From contig NC_054746.1 of assembly GCF_018143015.1 (NCBI RefSeq), forward strand, positions 22,582,464 to 22,646,463: a stretch of DNA of 64,000 nucleotides. The letters run 5' to 3'. Position numbers and translations under genes: made by a program. Positions 13,584-24,971 of this stretch are shown here, in pieces. Each line of letters begins with the position of its first letter. Positions within the stretch are counted from its first letter, which is position 1. Source of the DNA: Lytechinus variegatus (lineage: Eukaryota; Echinodermata; Echinoidea; Temnopleuroida; Toxopneustidae). The notes under the pieces are model-generated. The model had not been told where the DNA came from. It saw nothing but the letters and a program-made list of their open reading frames with translations, and did no database searches.

Positions 13584-14330
13584 CTCAGGCATGTGTAAAT
13601 GTTTAACAGTGGGAGCTAGAACAAATTCTGGTAATTTACAGGTATTTTCATGATGAGGCAGATGTGAATATGCCCAATACTGTAGAACATGAGATCTATT
13701 CCATGTCTCTCTCTCTCCCATCCAGCTTCTAACCACAATCGATGGTGTTTCCTTTTAATTTGGGGGTTCAGGGTCGAAATCAGGGTTTAGGGTAGTCAAT
13801 CCTTTTCTTCAATTAAACTCAACATTGAAGGTCTAGCCCCAAATGTCATGGCGGTAGAGAGAATGTAAAGACCTTCACTTGTTATGTCCGCCAACTGGTG
13901 GCTTTGTAATTGGAATTTATCGACACACTTGTCAGTTTGATGCTAGTCAAAGCACTTTGGGTATGACATCCCTGGGATAAACTTGTTATTCAACTTGAAA
14001 TAATACATTTGTGTATGTAACACATGACAGGTATAGAAGAATGGATGGCATAGAAACATTTGGATATTCAGACAGTTGTATGAAAATTATATACCAAATG
14101 GTGAGTCCTTTAAAGAAGTAATTAACGAAAATGAAATTCAAATTTTTACAAAATTTGGGTATAGAAAAAAATGCAAAGGTGAATCTAAACTTGTTTTTCT
14201 TTTTTTGAAAGGGGAAAAAAAGAATGATGAGAGTTTGAAAGAAATCAAACAAGGAATAGTAAAGATGTTAAAAAGGTGAGGCTATTGATGGACTCTAAGT
14301 AAATTCTGACAAGTTGTAAGGACAACTTTG

Positions 14331-14775
14331 ACCCGTTCTCATTACCACCCTAAACTTTATAGCTTATTGGAAAGTAGTTTAACGTGTAATGAGAACGATC
14401 AAAGTGTTCTTGAAAGGGATCTTCCAAACCAGTTCAGAAAACCACCTCACAATGTAGTGTCAACATCGCTTTGCCTGGTTGAACTGGTTTTAGCATAAGT
14501 TAGGACACAACCGTTCTTTGGGAAGTGATCTTCACACATTTTCAGTGCGCTACTCCACACACTGAGTAGAGTGTCTACGCTGCAGTTTTCAAATTTTGCA
14601 CGAAACATGTCACCCCACTGAGAATTTTCCCATAGCAACAAGGACACTTCACGTAAAGTGGTTTTTAAAACCACTTTCGGCTGATTAAATGGGAACGCTA
14701 GCAAAGCGATCTTCCAAACTGGTTTCCTGAACCGATTTCCAGTAAACTAGTTTTAGAAAGTATAATGAGAATGGT
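14331..14775. mobile_element. Inverted-repeat element (MITE), family A copy 2
   Basis: Same family as 2428-2874: right end TTTCCAGTAAACTAGTTTTA then TAATGAGAATGG, left end CCGTTCTCATTACC. The left arm is more degraded than in copy 1. No coding capacity. Confidence 0.85.
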
Positions 14776-15782
14776 GTTTCAGACATTATTTTAACTTAAT
14801 TACCAGGTATTTGCAGTTTTCTTATTAACTCTGCAGTGATTAAAATATGACACTGATAACATATTATCTTGATTTCAATTCTGAGATTTACCTCCACTCT
14901 ATATAATAACATCAACCAATTTGATACTGAGTAATTTGTTTCTTGGTTATTATTATTTTTTTTTTTGGGGGGGTATAACTGTCATATTGTTTTCCAATCT
15001 GCATCTCTGGTATTTCCTTTCCCTTTAAAAACAACTTTTCATTTGGCTTTGATTCACTTTTAATATCCAAATTGATCGATCTCACCAATGAGCTGCTTTG
15101 ATTTAATATGTAACATTTCTTGATTAAATTTTCATTGCTTTTTTTTAATCAGGCTCACACCTGGATTTACGTTCTTGTTTTTAATGTACTTTTACTTCTG
15201 CTTTTGAAAAATTAAGTCTTTCATTACCTTGCCATCACGAACAAGTTATTAATCATTCATTAATTAGGATTAAATTAATCTTTGTCTGTACTCTTGGGTC
15301 AGAGTACTTGTGGTAATACCAAGTCTTTAGACTTTTCTGTGTTAGCTGACGCACATCAAGAGACGTCACTGAAGTATAGCATTGAGAAAGCTAGCTTTCA
15401 CCAAATAATAATCAAAGAGAGAGACTGAATGGTGAATGCACAGTGTAACAGATCTCTCTCTCATCCCAGTGGCTAGGATATTAAAGTGTTGAAAAGGGTG
15501 TATTACAGAACATGTTCCATTAGCTGCATTCCGGCCCTGGGATGGAGGTATGGATCGTCATGAATCCGAAGTTTATTTAGCTGATGTATCAGTTTGTTTT
15601 CATTTCCTGAATATACAAATTATATGCTGAGAAAGAGGGTAGGGGGAGAGAATAAATGGAATGTATTTTGAGAGCAAGAAAGAATGGCACCGACACTATG
15701 TCTAAGTGCTTTCACATAACAAAATTATTCTAAATACCAAATTTAATTCATATTGAATTACAAGGTTCACACATAAGAGCTG

Positions 15783-15945
15783 GGGTCCATTTCATTACCA
15801 CAAGAGTCGCAACACTGGTGATAACTTCGCCATTATGGCAACTACCATGGTAACAGGGCTCAGCAGCAAATCATAATCAAGGTTTCCATGGTAGTTTATA
15901 ATGCAAAGTTGCCATAGTTTTAACTCTTAAAACCGGCCCCCAAAC
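15783..15945. mobile_element. Short inverted-repeat element, GGGGTCC ends
   Basis: GGGGTCCATTTCATTACCAC ... CAACTACCATGG on the left is mirrored by CCATGGTAGTTTATAATGC ... CTTAAAACCGGCCCC on the right. It resembles family B in layout. Confidence 0.6.
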
Positions 15946-16968
15946 CAGTATAGAAATCATTGTAATAATGAATTTTCTCTTGGTATAAGGATATAAAGCA
16001 TGCCTTTTGTCTTGGGTACTGTTTCACCTTATCTTCCCAGAACTTGCAAGGACAGGTACAAACTAATGAAACGTTTGCAGTGAAAGTCGTTATATTCACA
16101 TTGGAGTATTTTTAACTGAATGACAAATAGTTCACACAACATTTTTGAATGTTTATTTGAGAATAGAGAAACTTCAGAGCATCCTGTTGCCAACTAATTT
16201 GAATTATACAATTCAGATTGCCCTCATCCTACTCATGACTCCAATTTGCTTTGATGTGTAAAAATACCATCATTTATATGTTCTCATTCAAAACATGCCA
16301 TCAGAATGAGGATAAAATGATTCTAAATGTGTACAGGTTTACCCTATAATAGGTGTCAGCACATAATTATCAGGGATAAAGTAAGGGTGTGAACCTGAAT
16401 AAGACCAGGGAAACATCAGCAGGTGTATAAATTCTTCATTTATTCTGATCTCTTTTGATTATTAATGAACATGTATGTTGCCGCATATGCACCACCGTTT
16501 GTTACCAGTACATCATTGATCGTTAAGCATTCGGAAGATCTATCACATTATGTGCCCAAGCAAAAATATAATTTTGTTATTGGGCTTATTAACTTGTGAA
16601 AGGCTGGCTGGTGGTTAGACTTGTTTATGGGCTTTCGCAAACTAATGACGCCAATCTGTTGGTGAAAGCCCTTTTCAGGATTAACCTACTGCATACTCTG
16701 TTGAAAGAATATGTGATAACCACAAACCTTGCTCAAATCTATTATTAATTATTGTTAATATGTTTTTTAAAGGTACTTACCCTTGCCTTTGTTTCTTGTA
16801 CATTTTACAGTACTTTTTTAAGAAGCCATTTATTATTTACAATTGTTAGCATATATATGTTCAGTATCAGTGAGTAATGCTGTCGGTCGGGACAACTCTA
16901 CATCAAATGAAAGATATAAGGTGCAAAAGATATGTGAGTTTGTGTGGGTGTGAGGGAGAGAGAGAGAC

Positions 16969-17086
16969 AGTGGCGTACCTGGGATTTTCCACAGGGGGCT
17001 CGTCAGGGGGGGGCAGGGATATGTCTTTTGTATGGGTTGTGACTCGTCAGGGGGGGCAGACTGCCCCCTCTGCCCCCCCCCAGTGG
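16969..17086 (+). mobile_element. Fragment with hAT-like CAGTGGCG end
   Basis: Starts CAGTGGCGTACCTGGG and ends in a C-run followed by CAGTGG, inside a GA-rich microsatellite. CAGTGGCG termini are common on hAT-type elements of marine invertebrates. It contains two copies of CTCGTCAGGGGGGG. Very short, so family placement is tentative. Confidence 0.4.
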
Positions 17087-17514
17087 AGAGAGAGATTAAA
17101 GATAAAATAATAAAGTATTGGAAAAGAGAGACCAGAGGAAAGTAAATCAAGAGTTACAGTACAAAGGAAGATGGAAGTGGAAGTAATATAGATTAAAAGA
17201 AACAGATTAAAAGGAAGACAGCACAAACCAAAATAAAAATAATAAAAAAGAACCAAAAAATAAACAATAGAAGTAAGAGTCGTGTAAGAACGAGATGAAA
17301 GAAAGAAGAGACGGTACTGTGCTTACCTATGTATTGATTGATGGAAGCTGGTATGACATATGCATGTATTTAGTGGGTTAGGTGAGAAGATGGCATTTGT
17401 TTGAGATGAAGATGGATGTGATGATGGGTGCCCCATTGATTATGGTTTCATTACACTAAGTGCAATGACTGTAGGATGACTGCACCGTATTCACAGGTAA
17501 CTTACCAAGACTGG

Positions 17515-17745
17515 AGGGGAGAGAGAAGAGAGAGAGAGAGAGAGACAAAAAAAGAGATAGGTAGAGATGAGCAGACAATAGATAATCAGAGAGAGATAGA
17601 GAAAGACAGATGACAATAGAGAGAGGGGGAGAGACAGAAGATCTAGACAGCGACAGAGACTAACAAAGGGAGGGAGAGAGAGAGGGACAGGCAAACAGAA
17701 AAAAAGACAAAGACAGAGATAGAAAGACAAGTAAAAGACAAGAGG
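17515..17745. repeat. GA/GACA-rich microsatellite
   Basis: About 230 bases of imperfect (GA)n with interspersed GACA units on the + strand. Long frames on the minus strand here are low-complexity Ser/Leu runs, not genes. Confidence 0.9.
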
Positions 17746-18281
17746 TGGACAGCCAAATGTATCTTATCTCTCTGTATAAAGAGATTATAGTTATTAACTG
17801 GAGCATAGATTGTATTGAGTGATTATAGGTACATATTCACCTATTCACCGGTGATCAACATAAACTACCACACTGGGAAAGAGCCACAACTACATCTTTG
17901 TTTTCCACTAATTATTCAGGTTTAACCGTGAAATGTACTTAATTATCCAATCTTTCATTCCAAGCCCTATACATGAACCATATTGTGAAATGCACATGAA
18001 CCTTTGCGATTTTTTAGGGTAATGATTATTGTAATAACAGTCTCTTCTTCATGTGATTTATTATTATTGGATTATCTATGACTCCTTATTTTTACAGTTT
18101 TTTTTTACAAATATTTAATTACTTTTACAGATTTTCTTAGAGTGAATTAAACACCATATTATTAGATTGATTCAAAATTTGATGAACAGAAGCCATAATT
18201 TTATATTTTGGAGGCTCTGTTAAAAATGTGTTCTTGGTTTAATTCAGATGTTTAATCTGTTTTATCTTTTATCTTGAACAG

Positions 18282-21200
18282 AACTGAAGAACATGTCACT
18301 GGTACAACTCAACGAAGTCCTAGAAGAGTTGGACCAAACCGTCAAAGAATACTCCGAGGTTCTGGTCCAGCAACTGGCCCTGAGAGAGGACCTAGACTAC
18401 GAGAAGGAGACCAAGAACTCTTTCATCTCAGCTCTACTCAGCGTTCAGAATAAGATCAAGGGTCGAAGTGGAACAGGAAACAATGGAACACCGAAGCAGA
18501 AAGCAAAGCAGCAACCCCTTTCCCTACTCAGCAATAAACTGAAACTCAAGAATGGCATCGAACCAGGAATGGTAAGTGGTACAGCCCCAAGAGATACCAG
18601 AATTCAAACAAGATGCTTTTTCCAGCTGCACAATGATACACAGCCCTGAGAGGTTTGCATTTACATGGAGAATATGTATCCAGAACAGTTGATTTTATTT
18701 TTGTCTCAAATATCGAAAGATTTGTAGAAAGTCACGTCAGGATCAGAGTAATGCAGTGATTCATTTTTCTACTTGAAAGAAACTTGTGAGTGCTCTTTTA
18801 ACTTCTTAGAAGTTCACAAATCTTTTTTTTTGCATTTTTTTGCAACCTTACTCAATGAACTCCATCAGGGTTCAGTAACACAAAGGTTAGCGGTTGATCG
18901 TACGCTTAACTTTCACTATTGATTGTACAGTGTAGTCCATTGAATCAGTTGTAGAAAAATGCTCTACAATCATTGCTAAGTTTTGTGTGAAGGGCCCCAG
19001 GTCACAAGATTTCTTCAAAAAAATTAAACAATTAAAAACAAATCTGAGATCCATTTCTCCTTAGGGATGATCAGTATTAACAAGTGAGACAAAACTGAAT
19101 GAATATCTAAGTTTGATTTCCTTATTTTTTTTAGATTATCTATTAATTGGCATATTTACTTTTTCAATATAGGTCTTCACATTACAAAGAACCTAATACA
19201 GCACTTTAAAAATCATCTCAGATCTCTTTCTCCCAGTAGGTAGTCAACATCAAATAGTACGATGGAAGTGAAGGAATATCTTCTGGCAAAATATCTTCCT
19301 TAATTTATTTATTCATTTTTTCACGAGTTCATATCAAGCATTAGCCACACTGAGAGTAGGGCTGGGTTTGGTTGCAGACATCCTTAGGGGAGACATTTTA
19401 TCCTTATGACCCTAATCGTAAGGTTGCACTTAAATGTCAAGCCATCAAAACATGAATATTCTCCCCATACAATATTCAATTTCTGCAGGCATGCATATGG
19501 GACATGGGTACTTTCATGTTATAGGTGATAAACAAAGCAATTCCCAAACCTTGGCAATCTGTCTGTGATGCAAACCTGCTCAAGGGCTGGAACCGAGAAG
19601 AAACAAAAATTAGCTAAGAGTGACTTAGCTGAGGAAATTCTTGGGGAAAAAAGTTTGAGTTTACAATTCCACATCAAACAACAAAAGAATGCATGGAAAA
19701 CTTATGTTGAAAACAATAGTGAAATGTTTTTATACTAATCTTTTTATGAAAATCACCGTGGCTACATTCATTTTCTCCCTTACATATAGTTTCTCCTTTT
19801 GATCACATGATCAAATTAATGAATACACCATATACTCTATTTGAATCTTTCAATTGTGTCCTGTCAGCATCTTCCCATTGAGTTAATAAGGTATATTCTT
19901 CATAGGATATTCTTCTTGGGATTCTTGTCTTTTTTAAATTGTGGTGCATCATTTTATGTATTTTGGGAATACTAGTGTCAAATCTGTGATTAAATATAAT
20001 AACTTGAAAAAGATGATATGCCATAATTCAGTATCTTAATATATTCTTGGCAAATGTTTAATATATCCTAATAATGGGTATTGGGTAGTCTGTATTTTTC
20101 TGAACCATCAGAATATTCTTGGCTGTGGAGATCTAGTATCTCATGAACAAATATCTTCCCCAATCTTTGCTTGCGAAGTTTAGCTGTAGTAGATTATGAT
20201 GAGGAACATCTAAAGATAAAACTTGATTTGATTTGAAGGATCGCATGTGGTGTTAATTGAATTGATTTTCTCCCCCTTCCTGAAACAGTATCTGACAACG
20301 AGAATACCATACCACAAAGATGCCCCACCAGATCTGGAAACTCTGAGGATAATTACAAAAAGTGAGTATAAACTGCAATATGGATTTCACACCCACTCAG
20401 TCATGAAGTTACAGGAAGTCGGCTCATCCACTGAGGAGTTGTGGGCAAAATGTAGATCAAGTCATCACAATTCCGTGAACCGTCCAAATAGGATATCAGT
20501 AGACAGAAACATAGTTGAGATAAACATGATTCAAGGCAATTTTGGAGGGGTGAAAATATTTGAATTACACATCATTATTTCAAGCTGTAAATGTATTTTA
20601 GGGATGGAAACGCCATCATCATGACATTGGTTTGGTAAGCATATGCAGTATAAAGTAATATGGCTTCCATAAAACTCAATTTACAAGGAATTTTGTCTGT
20701 TGATAAGGTAATAGAGATGCCTGCATTAAGGCTTATGTTTACACATTCTTCATAAGGAATATATTGCTAAAATGAAGCAAGCTCATTTGAACCAGGTGAT
20801 ATTCAGGACAACGTTTAGGTTCACATGAAAACATCAAAAAGTATTCTAAAATCTGGTTTAAGTTCAACAATGATTTAAACCCTGGTTTATGTCATATCAT
20901 TTGGTTTTAAAGATACAATTTTAAAGACAATGTAAACTGTCTTTGAAAATAAAGTGTAATCTTCTTCCTGATTAGATATAAAGTACAAATAAAAAAGGTG
21001 AGCAGAACAAAGTTTAAGAGTTTCAGTTACCCAGTTAACCAGAGATTTAAACCAAGGTAACCTGGGGGGTTTAGAGTCACACTTAAATGCTGATGCATAT
21101 ATGATATAGGTTTGATATGATAGGCAATGCACAATCTTATTTCTTGAAACACAGTATTGCGCGTCCTTTTGTCATGATCTGTCCAATGCAGTCATGCCTT

Positions 21201-24200
21201 ATTTACCGCACGTAACTAGGCATTTGAGTGCAACTCTTAGTCATACTTAAATCTTTGTGAAACACCCCCCTGGAGTTTGTAATACAGACCATTGATTTTA
21301 GCTGGTGGTTTAAAGCATTAAGTTTCCATATCGCTTTAGAACTGGGACAGAGGACTTTGGGAAATAATTTTTATCAGCCACTACCAAACCCTCTGGAATA
21401 TCAGCTGATCATTCTATTTGCTACCCACAATTACAGTGTGGTAGTTTCTAATTTGTGTTATTATTTGAGGTTGATACCTCTATCCCAAACCTCATGGTAA
21501 ATAAAATGTTGATTTTTTAGACAATGGTTAACAAGAGAGAAAGATTAATTTGTAAATTGTACAACTAAGGGTAGTTGTAACTAAAGGAAGAAAGAGTATA
21601 TTGGGTTATACATAAAATATCTGTGCCCCCACCTCCTTTCCATATTTGGATTGTCATCTATACCAAAATGGATAACTTTACTTATTGTTCACCTAAAATC
21701 TTCACTGTAAAACAAGTTGATCAATGATAAGAAAACAACAACTCGACGTTTCGGACAGGTTGACTGTCCGTCTTCAGGTCGAGTCTCTCTACTACTCATC
21801 ATCTCTACTCGCCGACTCAAGCCAGCATCTCCTCATCAGCTCTACTACTCAAGCTGTTCTCACTCAACATTCCTTCTGGTTTACAGTCCTTTTCAGGACT
21901 ATTTTCAAGAAAGAATACTCTATTCTCAAATCTCCACTTTCTCGCCTATCCACTTCTTCTCTTCTTCTATCCACTGTTTCTATAACACTCCACATGGTGT
22001 ACCGTAAACCACATCAGCAATTGTACATGCCACCATGCAAACCTTCAAACAACATCCAATTCTGAGAATGCATTTCAATTAGACGGTAAGGACATTAAAG
22101 ATATACCGAGGTAGATGAATTCACCTTTTCTTGGTCCAATTATTACTGTAGAAGGTGGCGGAGAAGATGACATGAAGAGCAGAAAAAATAAAGCCAAAAA
22201 TGTTTTTGTAAAACTGAATAAGGTGTGGAGGTCTAAGAAGTATGGAAGGAAAACCAAAGTCAACTTGTTCAAATCATTAGTCAGACCTGTACTTCTCTAT
22301 GGTTTTGAAACATGGGAGATCAACAAAAGTGATGAAGAGAAGCTAGTTTCATTTCAGTATTAATGCTTAAAAGAGCACTTCAAATATTCTGGACAAACAT
22401 TATTGGCATGGATGAGCTGAATAATCTAACTGAACTAAACAAAACGAGTCAGGAAGTAAAAAAAGACGTTGGAATTGGATAGGTCATGTCGTCAGAATGC
22501 AAGATAACCATCATTGTCACACTGCTCTAACATGGAATCCAGGAGGAAAACGAAAAAGGGGTAGACTGAAAACAACATGGAGGAGAACTGTAGAGAAGGA
22601 GAGAAATACCTACAGATGGAAGAGTTGGAATGAGGCCAGGGGTTGTGCTAGAGACCACCAAAAATGAAAAGAAAGCGTGGAGGCCTTATGTGCCACAGGG
22701 CACACATGAATGAGGATAGTGGCCATAGTAAAATAAAGTTGAGATGTACCTAGTTTTATTGTACTCTTATTGTTGTTAGTAACTGAAATATGAAAATCTC
22801 AGAACCTTCAAATTTGTAAATTCCTGAGAAATTTGGGGATTAGATTCGTGGTTGATACAAATGTTATTTTGGTAGTATTGACAACAGATGATTGATCCTA
22901 TCCACCTGAATATAATGACCAGTTTTCACAAGAGCAATCAAGGCATTACCTAAATAACATAATCCCAGTCAAATGACATATGACCGGGTATTGATTTACA
23001 TTACGGGTAATTTTTCTTATACTAGTGATGGGTGGTCATTATTATGACTGGTCATAGTTTTGTGGTGAGGAAGGTTTAATCAAATATCAAGGTTCTGTTT
23101 ATCATATAAAACAAATAATGCTCATTCTTTGGCACTAGTATAATGTTCCCACACTCTGTAGTAGATACATGATTACAGGCACTTGATCTTTAAAATATAT
23201 GCAGCCAATTCCTATGATGTTCGTAATTTCAGTCATTTTGTTGGTAAAAATATTTTCCTTCAGGGAATATCTACCCTGTAGGTAATCTTTGAAACAAAAC
23301 AAAAATGGCACATCAACAAAATTTCATCTTTGCTTTGTCCCAGTTTTGTACTGTCTGAGCCTCAGCCCACAGCGTTATAAATCAATCATCAAATTTGAAG
23401 GAATGAAATTTGAGGAGTGCTGGCAGACATTATTGATTTGTGTTGTCTCCTGCTATGGTATGCTGCAATTAGCAAACAGAAAATGTCACTTTGCATTCTC
23501 CACAGCTCTTGTTATCTAATATCATCGTAAATATTTAAGAGAAAAAAAATCAGAAGTGTCTGGATGCCTGCGTGATGATCTGTTTCGCCCCCTCAAGACA
23601 AATTTTGATATTGATTGGTTCAAAGCTAGCCGGTGATTGGTGCTTATTATTTTCTTTCTCCTCTTTTATTTTTCCTCTTGATCTTTTCTCCTATTTACTG
23701 TTTGATAAGAAATTTTCAGCTTTAAATCCAGTACTTTTAATGTTTTAATGTTAATATTTTATTTTGTTAAGTCTAAAAAAAATCAAACCTTTAAGAAGCA
23801 GGACTGTGTTGGTATTGAGTGTTCCATAAGAATCTCTTCAAGATGTTTGAAAAATATTTTAGTGTTTCGACGATTTGTAAGCAAATTTAATTATTTGAAT
23901 TCTAATGTAGAATCCTCACAATTACTAATTACGCAGTTATGTAATTTCATTGCAGGTCAAGTTGATTTGTAATTGTAGTTTTTCCCAACATAAAAAAAGC
24001 ATGATCTCATGACAAAAATGTTCAGAAAAGGCAATTAAAATCAGGAATTACCTTTTTTGATTTTTCATTGTTGTTTTTATATTTTTAGGGGGATGGGGAA
24101 TCAGGGCATTCTGATATTAATGCTACGTATGTGTAATTTGAATTTTGTTGAACGTATTCTTTGAAATTTTATTATTCTATTATGTATCTTTTTAATCTTT

Positions 24201-24971
24201 TCCTCTTTTCAGTATTGAAAGCAATTGATGAGGACAGCAAAGAAGTGCCTGACTTGCTGACAAACTACATCTTAAAAGGTAGGAATGATCTCATTATTTT
24301 ATTATTTTATTATCAATCCCTTTGTCAAGGATAGAATCTAAAATGTATCTGAGCGATTGCTAGTTATCTAGGCGCTGTAACACAAAGATTAGCAATTAAT
24401 CGCCAAATGAAATGACCAATCAAGGTCCTTGTTGCATGTGCATATTGCTAAGTAGACTGACTATGAACCAATCAGAATTGTTAGCGATCAGTCGCTAACC
24501 TTGGTGTTACGGGACCCTGGTCATGCACAGACAACATGATTATTCTACAAATGTAGACTGTAAAATTCTATATTTTATTTTCATTTATTCATTTTTTTAT
24601 ATATTCACAGTTGGTCACTGAGTTTGAAACGTTGAGAACCTGTTTCAAAGAAGTTGACTATTCCTATACCATCGTGCCGTGCTTTAGCAGATGAATATTT
24701 GATAGGAGTTATGTTTAATTCTGTAGAAGTGTCATGCAGCTTTTGAAGGTTATGCCATATGTTCTATCACTGATAGCTTGTAAAAAAAATCTATATGTTG
24801 ATTTCATTAACCTGTTACAGAACAAACTTTTTTGTTGATGAGTAAACCGTACCAACCTTAGCTTTGTTCATAATTTCCTATCTTGAATCATCTCTTGTTT
24901 CTTATGCAGTACTGTTTCCAGCTGGAGCAGACCCAAGCCAGGCATCGTCACTCTATGTTGCTCAAAGATAA
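18282..24971 (+). CDS. FEZ: FEZ/UNC-76 family protein, C-terminal part (four exons)
   Basis: Coding exons 18282-18571, 20289-20361, 24213-24278 and 24910-24971 are joined by GT-AG introns with consistent phase and end in TAA at 24969-24971. The first exon reads LKNMSLVQLNEVLEELDQ, then LVQQLALREDLDYEKE and KNSFISALLSVQNK. This is the conserved coiled-coil region of fasciculation and elongation protein zeta. Exon 2 gives YLTTRIPYHKDAPPDLETL, exon 3 AIDEDSKEVPDLLTNYILK, and exon 4 VLFPAGADPSQASSLYVAQR. The family (FEZ1, FEZ2, worm UNC-76) comprises cytosolic adaptors linking kinesin-1 to cargo in axonal transport and outgrowth; that role is family knowledge. The last exon runs past the VLCPT ending of the vertebrate proteins by about 15 residues. 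The acidic N-terminal exons were not recognised in the 18 kb upstream, so the gene is partial here. An AATAAA at 25939-25944 is one possible 3' end. Confidence 0.92.
18867..19001. mobile_element. Short MITE, family B copy 2 (FEZ intron)
   Basis: Begins CAGGGTTCAGTAACACAAAG and ends TTTTGTGTGAAGGGCCCCAG. Lies in the first FEZ intron of the window, about 0.3 kb after the exon ending at 18571. Confidence 0.75.
21061..21272. mobile_element. Short MITE ending AAACACCCCCCTGG
   Basis: The right end reads CATACTTAAATCTTTGTGAA then ACACCCCCCTGG. The left end CCTGGGGGGTTTAGAGTCAC ACTTAAATGC is its inverted, shortened counterpart. Confidence 0.6.
21741..21784 (-). ncRNA. Hammerhead-like nested hairpin, Penelope-like element remnant
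   Basis: On the minus strand a 7-bp outer stem (ACTCGAC/GTCGAGT) encloses CTGAAGA, a 6-bp stem (GGACAG/CTGTCC) and GAAAC. CTGANGA and GAAA are the two conserved boxes of hammerhead ribozymes, and such sequences occur at the ends of Penelope-like retroelements. One extra C after CTGAAGA and the lack of an obvious third stem mean activity is doubtful. Flanking 21700-22060 is otherwise unassigned. Confidence 0.4.
22060..22745 (+). mobile_element. Decayed LINE 3' end (RTE/Jockey-like C-terminus)
   Basis: Three reading frames in succession give pieces of one LINE C-terminus. First comes GGGEDDMKSRKNKAKNVFVK with VRPVLLYGFETWEI (22115-22363). Next is RRWNWIGHVVRMQ, then LTWNPGGKRKRGRLKTTWRR and a final ALCATGHT near 22690-22710. 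These blocks are the standard tail of many invertebrate LINE ORFs. At least one stop and one frameshift separate them, so it is a dead 5'-truncated copy. Confidence 0.85.
24371..24520. mobile_element. Short MITE, family B copy 3 (FEZ intron)
   Basis: Begins GGCGCTGTAACACAAAGATT and ends TTGGTGTTACGGGACCCTGG with an inverted TTAGC core. Lies 93 bases after the FEZ exon ending at 24278. Confidence 0.75.

Noticed and set aside
17491-17730. 79-residue Leu/Ser frame on -
   Set aside because: Antisense of a GA microsatellite.
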